This document shows positions 7,739 to 16,582 of a stretch of 35,294 nt of DNA, one piece after another. Source of the DNA: an uncultured Bacillota bacterium (GTDB lineage: Bacteria > Bacillota > Clostridia > Christensenellales > Borkfalkiaceae); contig CASEHS010000027.1 of assembly GCA_949287815.1 (NCBI GenBank), positions 1 through 35,294 on the forward strand. The letters run 5' to 3'. Position numbers and translations under genes: made by a program. Each line of letters opens with the position of its first letter. Position 1 is the first letter of the stretch. The notes under the pieces were generated by a model. It ran no database searches. It was not told where the DNA came from and saw only the letters and a program-made list of their open reading frames with translations.

Positions 7739-8613
7739 GCGTTCACCTCCGCACTGTGCAGCCTCAACAAATCGGAAAGGGTGTCCTTCATGTCTTTACG
7801 TTCCACTATAATATCGGCAAAGCCCTTTTCGAGAATAAATTCCGCACGCTGAAAGCCCTGCGGCAAGGTCTGGCGGATAGTCTGTTCGATCACGCGCGGC
7901 CCCGCAAAGCCGATCAGCGCGCCCTTTTCCGCCATAATAATATCCGCCTCGAACGCAAAAGACGCCGAAACGCCGCCCGTAGTGGGATCGGTGAGTACGG
8001 AAATATATAAAAGCCCCGCTTCACTGTGTTTTGCGACCGCCGCAGAAGTTTTTGCCATCTGCATGAGCGACAAAATCCCTTCCTGCATACGCGCCCCGCC
8101 GCTGAGCACAAAGCCTACGACAGGCAATTTTTCTTCCGTAGCATATTCAAAAATTTTCGTGATCTTTTCGCCGACCGTATGCCCCATGCTTCCCATCATA
8201 AAACGATAATCCATGGAAAACACGGCGCACTTTACGCCACCGATCGTTGCCGTTCCGCAAATAACGCCGTCTTTTTCGCCCGTCTTTTCGCGCAAAGATT
8301 GCAGTTTTTCCGTATATCCCGGAAAATCGAGCGGATTTTTACTCTCTTCGTCCGCGAAAAGTTCTTCAAACGTTTCGGCACACATCGCAATCCTGTCCCT
8401 TGCCGAAATTTTTCTGTAATGCCCGCACTTGGGACAGACGCCGAACTCCGCTTTAAACTCGTCCGCAAGGACGATCTTACCGCACTTTTCGCACTTTTCC
8501 GCAAGTTTTTCGGGAATAGCGGCGTCCTTATGTTCCTGCTTCTTCTCTTCGCCTTCCGAGCCTTCCAGCTCGTTTTTCGGCTTTTTGAAAAAGAATTTTT
8601 TTATGTCAAACAT
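7735..8613 (-). CDS. accD: Acetyl-CoA carboxylase carboxyltransferase subunit beta
   Basis: Partner of AccA in the carboxyltransferase heterotetramer. The 292-residue protein begins MFDIKKFFFKK, the common AccD start, then an acidic low-complexity stretch to about residue 35. A C4 zinc finger follows (CEKCGK at about 40-45 and CPKCGH at about 59-64), then the crotonase-like domain with FSMDYRFMMGSMGHTVGEK and SGGARMQEG. ATG 8613 is chosen over the longer frame to 8646 because it matches the family and has GAGG upstream. Confidence 0.95.
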   Translation of the reverse strand: MFDIKKFFFKKPKNELEGSEGEEKKQEHKDAAIPEKLAEKCEKCGKIVLADEFKAEFGVCPKCGHYRKISARDRIAMCAETFEELFADEESKNPLDFPGYTEKLQSLREKTGEKDGVICGTATIGGVKCAVFSMDYRFMMGSMGHTVGEKITKIFEYATEEKLPVVGFVLSGGARMQEGILSLMQMAKTSAAVAKHSEAGLLYISVLTDPTTGGVSASFAFEADIIMAEKGALIGFAGPRVIEQTIRQTLPQGFQRAEFILEKGFADIIVERKDMKDTLSDLLRLHSAEVNA

Positions 8614-8699
8614 CAATATTGTACCTCGTTTACCGCGACTGTACACTTATGGCGTTCCCCACGCTTTGCGAACTGCCATAAATGCCTTTCGCAAAACTT

Positions 8700-10046
8700 T
8701 TATTTATAATCTTTGAGGAATTTATCGAGGAAATTCGTACAATACGTGCCGTCCTTGAACTCCTGCTGCGCCAAAATGTCGCTGGAAAGGTCTGTATTCG
8801 TCTGCACGCCCTCGATCACCAGTTCACAGAGCGCCGCCTGCATCTTGCGGATCGCCTCCGTTCTGTCCCGCGCGTACACGATCAGTTTTCCGATCATGCT
8901 GTCATAATAAGGCGGAATGCTGTAATCCTGGTAAATCGCCGTATCGAAGCGCACCCAAGGCCCGCCCGGAATATGCAAAAGCGTAATTTTTCCGCAACTC
9001 GGGCGAAAATTGCTGCGCGCGTCTTCCGAATTGATACGGCACTCGATCGCACAACCGCGAAGCCTGATGTCTTCCTGTTTATACATGAACTCCATGCCCG
9101 CGGCAATACGGATCTGCCACTTGACGATGTCGATACCCGTTACGTATTCGGTCACGGGATGCTCCACCTGCAAGCGGGTATTCATTTCCATAAAATAAAA
9201 TTTATTCTGTTTATCGAGCAAAAATTCTATTGTGCCGAGACTCGTATATTTTACAGTCTTTGCGGCAAGCACAGCCGCTTTCATCATTTCCTCGCGCACT
9301 TTGGGCGTGAGAACGACGCACGGGCTTTCCTCGATGAGTTTCTGGTTTCTGCGCTGCATGGAACAGTCGCGCTCGCCGAGGCAAACGACGTTGCCCGCTT
9401 CGTCCGCGACGATCTGCATTTCAACGTGCTTTACGTCGGTAAGGTATTTTTCAAGATAGCATTTTCCGTTCCCGAACGCATTTTTCGCTTCCGCGGATGC
9501 CGTTTCGAGCGCAGACTCGAAATCTTCTTCCCTCTGCACGATGCGGATACCTTTTCCGCCGCCGCCCGCACTCGCTTTGATAATGACGGGATATCCGATC
9601 TCGGCGGCAAACTTTTTCGCTTCCGCCACGTCCGTGATCTCGTCGAGGCCCGGAACAACGGGTACGCCCGCCTCTTTCATCGTTTTGCGCGCTTCGTCCT
9701 TATCGCCCATTTTGGAGATGACCGAATAATGCGGCCCGATAAATTTAATGTTGCACTTTTCGCAAAGTTCCGCAAAACGGGCATTTTCACTTAAAAGACC
9801 GTACCCGGGATGGATCGCCTGACAACCCGTCGCAATGGCAACGTCGATAATGGCGGTCATATTTAAATAACTGTCTTTGAGCAAAGCAGGGCCGATACAA
9901 TAACTTTCGTCCGCAAGATTGACGTGCAGAGCCTCCGCGTCCGCCTCCGAATACACGGCTACCGTTTCGATACCCATTTCGTTGCAGGCACGGATGATAC
10001 GCACGGCGATTTCGCCCCTGTTTGCGATCAGAATTTTACTGAACAT
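8700..10046 (-). CDS. accC: Biotin carboxylase subunit of acetyl-CoA carboxylase
   Basis: ATP-dependent carboxylation of the biotin on AccB using bicarbonate. Full length at 448 residues. The N-terminal domain starts FSKILIANRGEIAVRIIRA; the ATP-grasp domain has the glycine-rich loop KASAGGGGKGIRI (about 158-170), the lid and catalytic MEMNTRLQVEHPVTE (about 287-301); the C-terminal domain begins near 330. The gene sits between accB and accD with 50-75 nt gaps. Nothing unusual in the sequence, in contrast to its partner accB. Confidence 0.96.
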   Translation of the reverse strand: MFSKILIANRGEIAVRIIRACNEMGIETVAVYSEADAEALHVNLADESYCIGPALLKDSYLNMTAIIDVAIATGCQAIHPGYGLLSENARFAELCEKCNIKFIGPHYSVISKMGDKDEARKTMKEAGVPVVPGLDEITDVAEAKKFAAEIGYPVIIKASAGGGGKGIRIVQREEDFESALETASAEAKNAFGNGKCYLEKYLTDVKHVEMQIVADEAGNVVCLGERDCSMQRRNQKLIEESPCVVLTPKVREEMMKAAVLAAKTVKYTSLGTIEFLLDKQNKFYFMEMNTRLQVEHPVTEYVTGIDIVKWQIRIAAGMEFMYKQEDIRLRGCAIECRINSEDARSNFRPSCGKITLLHIPGGPWVRFDTAIYQDYSIPPYYDSMIGKLIVYARDRTEAIRKMQAALCELVIEGVQTNTDLSSDILAQQEFKDGTYCTNFLDKFLKDYK

Positions 10047-10120
10047 TTTCCGTTTTCACCTTTTTCTTCGCCGCGGCAGTCTTTCTTCCGAAAAAACGCC
10101 GCGCAGACGGCATCAGCCGC

Positions 10121-10468
10121 TTAAAAGATCTTGAAAAGCACCTGACCGAATTCGACCAGCGTGCCGTTTTCTGCACAGATCTCCACTATTTCGCCGCTCT
10201 CTTCCGCAACGACGTCGTTCATCAGTTTCATCGCCTCGATGATACAGAGGGTATCTTTGTTGAAATCCTTTACGTCTTCGGGTGCGGGAGCCTGTACGGC
10301 AGGCACTTCCGCTTCGCGTACGGGGATCTGCTGTATTGTCTGAACGACCTGCCCGTTTTCAAGTTTTAAAGAAAAACTTTTTTCGCCGTTCGTTTCGTTT
10401 ACTTCCATGGAAGAAAGTCCGCTTGACTTGAACAGCTCAATCAGTTCCGCTATTTTTCTCTTTTCCAT
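10121..10468 (-). CDS. accB: Biotin carboxyl carrier protein with part of the biotinyl domain missing
   Basis: Carrier subunit of acetyl-CoA carboxylase; biotin would be attached to Lys in [10 protein letters not shown] (about residue 76). The N-terminal helix region and Pro/Ala-rich linker are normal, and so is everything after the EAMKLMN turn. Between DVKDFN (about 69) and [11 protein letters not shown], however, the conserved first half of the biotinyl fold (the PMVGTFY, P-S-P and VGDxVKKG strands, roughly 30 residues) is absent, so the protein is 115 residues rather than about 145-160. The frame is kept. The gene has a good GGAGGAG site and correct neighbours. Either a real in-frame deletion of about 90 bp that should disable the fold, or an assembly collapse. 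An intact accB elsewhere would be needed if real. Confidence 0.85.
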   Translation of the reverse strand: MEKRKIAELIELFKSSGLSSMEVNETNGEKSFSLKLENGQVVQTIQQIPVREAEVPAVQAPAPEDVKDFNKDTLCIIEAMKLMNDVVAEESGEIVEICAENGTLVEFGQVLFKIF

Positions 10469-10504
10469 TTTTTCTGCTCCTCCGGCTTTCGCCGTGCGTA
10501 TGAA

Positions 10505-10577
10505 AAAATGCGTTCAAGGCCTTGTTTGCAGGAAATCAAACCGTTTACCCGCCAAAAGACCCTGAAAAACGCATTTT
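10505..10577 (-). other. Long-range inverted repeat in the fabF-accB gap
   Basis: AAAATGCGTT at 10505 pairs with AACGCATTTT at 10568, enclosing about 53 nt that contain the palindrome CAAGGCCTTG. It could fold as a processing or stabilising element in the fabF-accB intergenic RNA. No U-tail, so not an obvious terminator. Confidence 0.35.
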
Positions 10578-10581
10578 AAAT

Positions 10582-11814
10582 TCAGATTTTTTTGAATGCG
10601 AGGCATCCGTTATGTCCGCCGAAACCGAGCGAAGTGGAAAGCGCATATTTCAAATCCGCTTCCTGAGCCGTGTTCGGAGTGATATTCAGATCGCAAGCCT
10701 CGTCTTTGACCTTATAATTGATCGTCGGCGGTACAACGCCTTCTTTGAGGGCAAGCACCGATGCGATCGCTTCGATCCCGCCAGCCGCACCGAGCATATG
10801 CCCCGTCATCGACTTGGTGGAAGAAACGTGCAATTTATACGCATCCTGACCGAATGCGCGCTTTAATGCGAGTGTTTCCGTCTTATCGTTGAGCGGCGTA
10901 CCCGTGCCGTGCGCGTTGACATACACGTGTTCGTCCGCAGTGATACCGCCCTCTTTTGCCGCAAGTTCGATCGCCTTGGATGACGCGATCGCTTCGGGAT
11001 TGGGTGCGGTCATATGATAAGCGTCGTTGGTGCAGCCGTAGCCGACAACTTCCGCATAAATCTTCGCGCCGCGGGCTTTTGCGTGCTCATATTCTTCGAG
11101 CATCATCACTGCTCCGCCTTCGCCCATAACGAATCCCGCGCGCTCCGCGTCGAACGGAACGGACGCACGCTCTTTATCTTCGCTCTGGGAAAGCGCCTGA
11201 CAACTGATAAATCCTGCAAAACAAAGGGGCGTGATCGCCGCTTCGCTTCCGCCTGCCAGCATGACATCGGCATATCCGTGCCTGATCGCGCGGTACGCCT
11301 CACCGATGCTGTTCGTGGATGTCGCACAAGCGGTAACGATACCGATATTAGGTCCTTGTGCGTTATATTTTATCGCAACCGTACCCGACGCGATATTTGA
11401 GATCATCATCGGCACGAAAAAGGGCGAAACTCTGCCGTAGCCCTTTTCGATCGCTTTGGAATGCTCGGCAATGAGGGTATGGATCCCTCCGATACCCGAA
11501 CCGATATACACGCCGAACCGCTCGGGAGAAACATCTTCCGAGGTAAGACCGCTGTCCTCATACGCCTGCGACGCCGCCGCAACTGCGTACTGTGTATAAA
11601 GGTCCGTTTTGCGGACTTCGCCCTTGGCTATATAAAGGGTGGGGTCGAAATTTTTCACTTCGCCCGCAAATTTACATTTAAATTCGGAAGTATCGAATTT
11701 AGTCACCGCATCGATGCCCAAAACGCCTTCCTTCATATTTTTCCAGGTCGTAACGACATCGTTTCCGAGCGGAGTGACCGCGCCGATACCCGTAACAACG
11801 ACTCTTTTTTTCAT
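10582..11814 (-). CDS. fabF: Beta-ketoacyl-ACP synthase II
   Basis: Condenses malonyl-ACP with acyl-ACP in chain elongation. Full length at 410 residues with the thiolase fold. Catalytic triad visible: C163 in TACATSTNS, H302 in NAHGTGTPLND and H339 in KSMTGHMLGAAG. The start MKKRVVVTGIGAVTPLGN is typical, with AGGAG 7 nt upstream. Only FabF, no FabB, is present, as in most Firmicutes. Confidence 0.96.
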   Translation of the reverse strand: MKKRVVVTGIGAVTPLGNDVVTTWKNMKEGVLGIDAVTKFDTSEFKCKFAGEVKNFDPTLYIAKGEVRKTDLYTQYAVAAASQAYEDSGLTSEDVSPERFGVYIGSGIGGIHTLIAEHSKAIEKGYGRVSPFFVPMMISNIASGTVAIKYNAQGPNIGIVTACATSTNSIGEAYRAIRHGYADVMLAGGSEAAITPLCFAGFISCQALSQSEDKERASVPFDAERAGFVMGEGGAVMMLEEYEHAKARGAKIYAEVVGYGCTNDAYHMTAPNPEAIASSKAIELAAKEGGITADEHVYVNAHGTGTPLNDKTETLALKRAFGQDAYKLHVSSTKSMTGHMLGAAGGIEAIASVLALKEGVVPPTINYKVKDEACDLNITPNTAQEADLKYALSTSLGFGGHNGCLAFKKI

Positions 11815-11894
11815 ATTTAACTCCTGATTTTGGATTATAAGGATCAGTTGAAAAAATTTTTCTTCCGATCCTTTGATTGCGCCGAATATGCGCG

Positions 11895-12635
11895 TCAGAT
11901 ATACATTCCGCCGTCTACTTTCAAAACGACGCCTGTAATGTAGCGCGCCGCGTCGGAAGTAAGGAACTTCACCGCGTTTGCGATATCGTCCGTCTCGCCG
12001 AGACAGCCGAGCGGAATGAGTTTATACATTTCTTTTTTCTGCTCTTCGGTGAGCGCGTCGGTCATCGCCGTCTTGATGAACCCGGGCGCTACGGCATTTG
12101 CCGTGATATTGCGCGCGCCGAATTCCTTCGCCACCGTTTTGGTCAGTCCTACGATACCCGCTTTGGATGCGGCATAGTTCGCCTGACCTGCATTGCCCAT
12201 CAGTCCGACGACCGAACTGATAGAAACGATCCTGCCGTAACGCTTTCTCATCATATAGGGCGTTACGTGCTTGATCATATTGAAACAGCCTTTCAGGTTG
12301 ATGTTGAGAACTCTGTCCCAATCCGCTTCTTCCATACGAAGAATGAGATTATCCGCCGTGATGCCCGCATTGTTTACAAGAATATCGATTTTTCCGAACT
12401 CCTTTACGACGGCATCGACAACTGCCTTTGTCGCTGTGAAATCGGAAACGTCGCAGCGGTAATATTTCGCTTTTACGCCCGCCGCGGCAAGTGCGGACAT
12501 CGTCTCAGCCGCCGCACTTTCTTCGCCGTAATCGACCACGGCGATATCTATATTTTCGGATGCAAGGGTGAGCGCGATCTTCGCACCGATACCCCTGCCT
12601 GCGCCCGTAATAAGCGCAACTCTGTTTTCCGCCAT
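11895..12635 (-). CDS. fabG: 3-oxoacyl-ACP reductase
   Basis: NADPH-dependent reduction of 3-ketoacyl-ACP. A 246-residue short-chain dehydrogenase: cofactor loop TGAGRGIG (about 10-17), NNAG (about 88-91), catalytic Ser in SISSVVG and YxxxK in YAASKAG. ATG at 12635 is preferred over the longer frame (to 12725) because GGAG lies 8 nt upstream and MAENRVALITG is the normal beginning. It is separated from fabD by an unusually long 252-nt gap. Confidence 0.95.
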   Translation of the reverse strand: MAENRVALITGAGRGIGAKIALTLASENIDIAVVDYGEESAAAETMSALAAAGVKAKYYRCDVSDFTATKAVVDAVVKEFGKIDILVNNAGITADNLILRMEEADWDRVLNINLKGCFNMIKHVTPYMMRKRYGRIVSISSVVGLMGNAGQANYAASKAGIVGLTKTVAKEFGARNITANAVAPGFIKTAMTDALTEEQKKEMYKLIPLGCLGETDDIANAVKFLTSDAARYITGVVLKVDGGMYI

Positions 12636-12887
12636 ATTCAAACTCCGTTTGCCGCGAAAGTCCCGCGGCGTTTTTCTGAAAATACGCTTATGAATGGAAT
12701 GCAATGCTTTGATTTCGGCAAGCACTTTAAAACATCCCGTTAAAATGCTTTCCTTTCGTCAAAAAAACCATTCATAAACAAAAACTTTTCCGCAACAAAC
12801 CCTTTTTATTGCGGAAATTTTGAGGCGGGCGGAACGCCCGCCGAATTTTTCCTTTTTTCTTCACGCTTGCGCGTGTCTTTGCCCGCG
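12636..12887 (-). other. 252-nt fabD-fabG gap with two stable hairpins
   Basis: No gene seen. Read on the minus strand after fabD there is a perfect 7-bp stem GGCGGGC/GCCCGCC with a 5-nt loop (about 12823-12841), then TTTCCGCAA pairing with TTGCGGAAA across a 13-nt loop (about 12789-12819) followed by a moderately T-rich stretch. These could be a partial terminator, attenuator or RNase stop that lowers fabG-fabF-acc expression relative to acpP-fabD. TTGACG near 12757-12762 has no good -10 at the right distance. Confidence 0.4.
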
Positions 12888-13724
12888 TTATCCGCGTGCC
12901 ACAAGACCGGTCAATACCTTTCCCGGCCCTACTTCTATAAATTCATCCACTCCGCGCGCCTTCATTGCCGCAACCGTAGCCGTAAAACGGACGGGCGAAC
13001 ACATCTGACGGGAAAGCGTCCTTGCAAAATCTCCTTCATACGGCTGAGCCGTGAGGTTGGCATATACATCCATTCTCGGCGCATTGAAATGCAATGTGCG
13101 CAAAAACGCCTCGAATTCGTCCGCTTCGGCCGTAAGTTCGGGGCAATGGAACATACCGCTCACGCGCAGTTTCATCGCTCTGCCGCCCGCCGCCTTTACT
13201 TTTGCCGTAAAATTCTCTTCTTCCGACGCGGCACAGGCAACGACCGTCTGTTTCGCACCGTTATAGTTGGCGGGATGGGTATTTTTTCCGTCGCAAAGGC
13301 TCTCCACGACATCCGCAGTAAGCCCGATGACGGCGATCATACAGCCTTTCACACGCTCGGTATATTTTTCCATCAGTTCCGCACGCTTTACGATCGTTCT
13401 GAACGCGTCTTCTTCGGAAAGTACGCCCGCAAAACAGAGTGCGGGAACTTCGCCTACCGAAAAACCGCAGATACAGTCAGGCATACCCTGCTCCTCTTCG
13501 CGCACATAAGCATATGCGAGGTCGGCAAGAAACATTGTAGGCTGAGTGTTGAGCGTTCTGCCCAGTTCTTCCTGCGTTCCCGAAAGCATCGTTTCCACGA
13601 TCCCCGGACGGATACCCTCGGCAAGATCGAAAAGAGCTTTCACTTTCGGCACGTCTTTTATATCGCCTGCCATGCCCGGCACCTGCGCGCCCTGACCGGC
13701 AAACAGAAAAGCTACACGTCCCAC
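12888..13724 (-). CDS. fabD: Malonyl-CoA:ACP transacylase
   Basis: Moves malonyl from CoA to AcpP. At 278 residues it is about 30 shorter than typical FabD. GQGAQ (10-14) is present. The nucleophile is S89 in GFSVGE, where almost all homologues read GHSLGE, so the His next to the Ser is Phe here. The second catalytic residue is H193 in SGMFHCPEL. The start is GTG, overlapping the 3' end of fabK by 13 nt, with GGAGGGAG upstream within fabK. C-terminal GPGKVLTGL is conserved. Assignment supported by context on both sides. Confidence 0.93.
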   Translation of the reverse strand: MGRVAFLFAGQGAQVPGMAGDIKDVPKVKALFDLAEGIRPGIVETMLSGTQEELGRTLNTQPTMFLADLAYAYVREEEQGMPDCICGFSVGEVPALCFAGVLSEEDAFRTIVKRAELMEKYTERVKGCMIAVIGLTADVVESLCDGKNTHPANYNGAKQTVVACAASEEENFTAKVKAAGGRAMKLRVSGMFHCPELTAEADEFEAFLRTLHFNAPRMDVYANLTAQPYEGDFARTLSRQMCSPVRFTATVAAMKARGVDEFIEVGPGKVLTGLVARG

Positions 13725-14653
13725 TTGACTCCCTCCATCAGCTTCTCCGCCTCAGCCATCACTTCGTCCACAATTTCTTTTGCAGGCTGCTCGCGGCTCA
13801 CCATGCCCGCAATCTGACCTGCGAGAAAACAACCTTCTTCCGTGTTGCCGTCTTTGGCGGCTTTACGAAGTGAACCTACGCCGAATTCTTCGAGTTTTTC
13901 GTCGGGATAGTTGCTGTCCGCTTCCAGTTTCGCGTATGCGTTCGTATACGTCGTCTTGATCGCACGGACGGGATGACCAAGTCTTCTGCCCGTGACCATT
14001 GTGGAAATATCCTTTGCCGACAGTACTTTCTTTTTATAAGCGTCGGATACGGTACATTCATTCGCCACGAGAAAACGGGTGCCCATCTGCACGCCGCAAG
14101 CACCCAGCGCAAACGCCGCGACCATGCCGCGACCGTCTCCGATACCGCCAGCCGCAACTACCGGTATCTTCACCGCGTCCACGACCTGAGGAACGAGCGC
14201 CATCGTCGTGAGGTCGCCAACGTGTCCGCCGCTCTCGCCGCCTTCGGCGATAACTGCGTCTACCCCTGCGCGCTCGACCATTTTTGCAAGCGCGGTGGAA
14301 GCCACTACGGGCAGAATTTTGATGCCCGCTTCCTTCCACATCTTGACGAATCGGGAAGGATTGCCTGCCCCCGTCGTAACAACGGGAACTTTCTCCTCCG
14401 CGACCATTTTTGCGACTTCTTCCACGTGCGGACTCATCAGCATAATGTTCACGCCGAAAGGTTTATCCGTGAGCGTGCGGCATTTTCTGATCTCTTCGCG
14501 CACCCAGTCCGCATTCGCGTTCATTGCGGAAATAATACCGAGTCCGCCCGCATTGGAAACGGCACTCGCAAGCGAAGCATCGGCGATCCACGCCATGCCC
14601 CCCTGAATGATCGGATGCTCTATGCCGAGCAACCTTGTGAGTTTTGTCTGCAT
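13712..14653 (-). CDS. fabK: FMN-dependent enoyl-ACP reductase II
   Basis: Last step of each elongation cycle, reduction of trans-2-enoyl-ACP with NAD(P)H and FMN. The 313-residue TIM-barrel flavoprotein shows PIIQGGMAWIA (about 14-24), TTGAGNPS, AEGGESGGHVG (about 137-147), AAGGIGDGRG and QMGTRF (about 192-197), all typical of the 2-nitropropane-dioxygenase/FabK family. Its place between acpP and fabD supports FabK rather than a nitronate monooxygenase. FabK enzymes are triclosan-tolerant, and no fabI is present here. Confidence 0.94.
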   Translation of the reverse strand: MQTKLTRLLGIEHPIIQGGMAWIADASLASAVSNAGGLGIISAMNANADWVREEIRKCRTLTDKPFGVNIMLMSPHVEEVAKMVAEEKVPVVTTGAGNPSRFVKMWKEAGIKILPVVASTALAKMVERAGVDAVIAEGGESGGHVGDLTTMALVPQVVDAVKIPVVAAGGIGDGRGMVAAFALGACGVQMGTRFLVANECTVSDAYKKKVLSAKDISTMVTGRRLGHPVRAIKTTYTNAYAKLEADSNYPDEKLEEFGVGSLRKAAKDGNTEEGCFLAGQIAGMVSREQPAKEIVDEVMAEAEKLMEGVKWDV

Positions 14654-14671
14654 TTTAATTTAAAAACTTCC

Positions 14672-14899
14672 TTATTTATTGGCAACTGCTTCGTCGATCT
14701 TTGCAACCAGTTCGCCGACCGTGGAAAGCTGCATATTGTCGCCGAGAGAAATATCGTATGCTTCTTCGATCTGCATAACGATATCTACTTTGTCAAGAGA
14801 ATCGAAATCAAGTTCATCAAAAGTTGTTTCGGGAGTGATATCCAGATCTTCGCCCTTGCATTCACTCAAAATTTCCTTCAATTTTTCCAACGTTTCCAT
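14672..14899 (-). CDS. acpP: Acyl carrier protein
   Basis: Carries the growing acyl chain on phosphopantetheine. The 75-residue acidic four-helix protein has the attachment Ser at S34 in DFDSLDKVDIVMQIEE. AAAGGAG lies 8-9 nt upstream of the ATG. Position between fabH and fabK is standard. Confidence 0.97.
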   Translation of the reverse strand: METLEKLKEILSECKGEDLDITPETTFDELDFDSLDKVDIVMQIEEAYDISLGDNMQLSTVGELVAKIDEAVANK

Positions 14900-14914
14900 A
14901 GTGTTTCTTCTCCT

Positions 14915-15880
14915 TTAATCTTTATTCCACTCTATAATGACAGCGCCGCTCGTAAGCCCTCCGCCGAAGGCAACGAACAACAACTTGTCTCCCTTTTTAA
15001 ATGTACCTTTTCTCGCGTATTCGTCGAGAAGTACGACGACGGAAGTTGCACTCATATTTCCGTATTCGGAAATATTGAGAAGAACTTTCTTCCTGTCGAT
15101 ATTGAATTTTTTTCGGCTCGCTTCTATAATTCTCGCGTTCGCCTGATGGGGCAAAAACCAATCGATATCCGAAGGGGTAAGCCCTGCCAAACGGCAAGCT
15201 TCTTCGATATTGTGTCCCATTGCGTTGACCGCGAACTTATAAACTTCGCCGCCGTCCATCTGCATGGCAAGTTTTTCCTGCTCGTGCTGATTATAAGGGC
15301 TGTTTATCCCTTCGATATTGGGCATACGGATGACATGAGTATCGGGGTTGGTAGATAAAACGCCCGAAAGCCTGCCGTGCCCCTTTTTCACGACAAATGC
15401 CCCCGAACCGTCGCCGAACAGCACGCAGCTGCTTCGATCCTGCCAGTCGAGCAATTTGCTCATTGCCTCCGCACTCACGATCAGAACCGTTTCCGCTCTG
15501 CCCGTTTCGATGAACGAATCGGCGATCTCCATACAGTAAAGCGCACCCACGCACGCCGCGTTGACATCAAAAGCGGGGGCGTGCGAACCGATCGCCTCTC
15601 CCACCGAACACGCAAGAGACGGCGTGATCGTATCCCCGCGCATGGTTGCACAGAGTATAAGGTCGACTTCTTCACCCTCTACGTTTGCGTCTTCCAGCGC
15701 GCGTTTTGCAGATAAAATCGCTAAATCGTTAAGCTTCTCATGCGTTAAAACGTGCCTTTTGTGTATGCCCGTACGGGTATAGATCCACTCGTCCGAAGTT
15801 TCCAAAAATTCGGCAAGATCGTCGTTAGTGACCACTTTTTCGGGAAGAGCGCTGCCTGTTCCCGCAATATAAAACGCCAT
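14915..15880 (-). CDS. fabH: Beta-ketoacyl-ACP synthase III
   Basis: Starts fatty-acid synthesis by condensing acyl-CoA with malonyl-ACP. 321 residues; catalytic Cys in DVNAACVGALY (about 112), His in PHQANARII (about 245) and Asn in SEYGNMSATS (about 275). First gene behind the promoter at 15964-15992, leading fabH-acpP-fabK-fabD-fabG-fabF-accBCDA. Confidence 0.96.
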   Translation of the reverse strand: MAFYIAGTGSALPEKVVTNDDLAEFLETSDEWIYTRTGIHKRHVLTHEKLNDLAILSAKRALEDANVEGEEVDLILCATMRGDTITPSLACSVGEAIGSHAPAFDVNAACVGALYCMEIADSFIETGRAETVLIVSAEAMSKLLDWQDRSSCVLFGDGSGAFVVKKGHGRLSGVLSTNPDTHVIRMPNIEGINSPYNQHEQEKLAMQMDGGEVYKFAVNAMGHNIEEACRLAGLTPSDIDWFLPHQANARIIEASRKKFNIDRKKVLLNISEYGNMSATSVVVLLDEYARKGTFKKGDKLLFVAFGGGLTSGAVIIEWNKD

Positions 15881-15963
15881 TACTAAACACCTCGTCAGAA
15901 ACGGTTTTTACCGCTTCGCAAAATCCCGTTCGCGGCGCTTGCCGCTCGGATTCTCTCTTCTCT

Positions 15964-15992
15964 ATTATAAAAAATTAATCGGTTTTCGTCAA
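15964..15992 (-). promoter_or_regulatory. Sigma-A promoter of the fabH operon
   Basis: TTGACG, a 17-nt spacer and a perfect TATAAT, about 84 nt before the fabH start. The long leader (about 75 nt) is purine-rich with GC-rich hairpin potential near 15900-15945. Confidence 0.8.
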
Positions 15993-16097
15993 GCCATTTT
16001 TCTTTTCGGAAAAAGCGTGCACAATAGACCTTACAAACTTCGACAAGATTTTTTCTTTCTTGCATTCAAAGCCGAAGTTTACGGCCTCTTTTCCCGA

Positions 16098-16130
16098 AAA
16101 TACGCCCGCAGCCCCGCTGCGGACGTATTT
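16098..16130 (-). terminator. Hairpin terminator after fabZ
   Basis: A 15-bp stem (AAATACGTCCGCAGC and partner) with a GGG loop starts 7 nt after the fabZ stop. The 3' arm ends in TATTTT but no long U-run follows, so it may be leaky. Confidence 0.65.
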
Positions 16131-16136
16131 AAAACA

Positions 16137-16568
16137 TTACTGTTCTTCGCTTGTTTTCTGCGGAACCATTGCGAATGAAAATTCCGCACTTGTACAAAGT
16201 TTTCCGCCTGCTTTGAGCGTACCCTTTGCAAAACAGAAAATCCCGCGGCGCGCAGTGAGGCTCACGGTCATTTCCGCTGTATCGCCAGGAAGAAGCGGAT
16301 TTTTGAATTTCACGTTATTCAATCCCGTATAAAGCGGCGTTTTTCCCTTGGAATCGGACAACAAAGCAACCGCCGTCTGCGCGATCATCTCACACTGAAT
16401 AACGCCGGGGACAATAGGATTTCCGGGGAAATGCCCCTGCAAAAAAAACTCGTCTCCTCGAATGGTATATTTCCCCTCCGCTTCACCCTGCTCGTTTACG
16501 CAAACTTCATCCAACAGGAGCATGGGTTCGCGATGCGGTAAAAGTTCTTTGATTTCTTCTCTGTTCAT
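16137..16568 (-). CDS. fabZ: 3-hydroxyacyl-ACP dehydratase
   Basis: Dehydrates 3-hydroxyacyl-ACP. 143-residue hot-dog protein. LLPHREPMLLLDEV opens the fold, the catalytic His is in GHFPGNPIVPGV (about 48-59) and the catalytic Glu in QCEMIAQ (about 63). ATG 16568 is preferred over 16592 since GAGGT lies just upstream and the longer start would lie within an inverted repeat. It has its own promoter and terminator, apart from the other fab genes. Confidence 0.95.
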   Translation of the reverse strand: MNREEIKELLPHREPMLLLDEVCVNEQGEAEGKYTIRGDEFFLQGHFPGNPIVPGVIQCEMIAQTAVALLSDSKGKTPLYTGLNNVKFKNPLLPGDTAEMTVSLTARRGIFCFAKGTLKAGGKLCTSAEFSFAMVPQKTSEEQ

Positions 16569-16582
16569 ACTTACCTCGCCGC

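Noticed and set aside
8682-9794. 370-codon plus-strand frame opposite accC
   Set aside because: Exact antisense of the biotin carboxylase gene, His/Arg/Phe-rich composition, no ribosome site.
13973-15358. 461-codon plus-strand frame opposite fabK, acpP and fabH
   Set aside because: Spans the complement of three clear genes in a conserved operon; composition typical of antisense frames.
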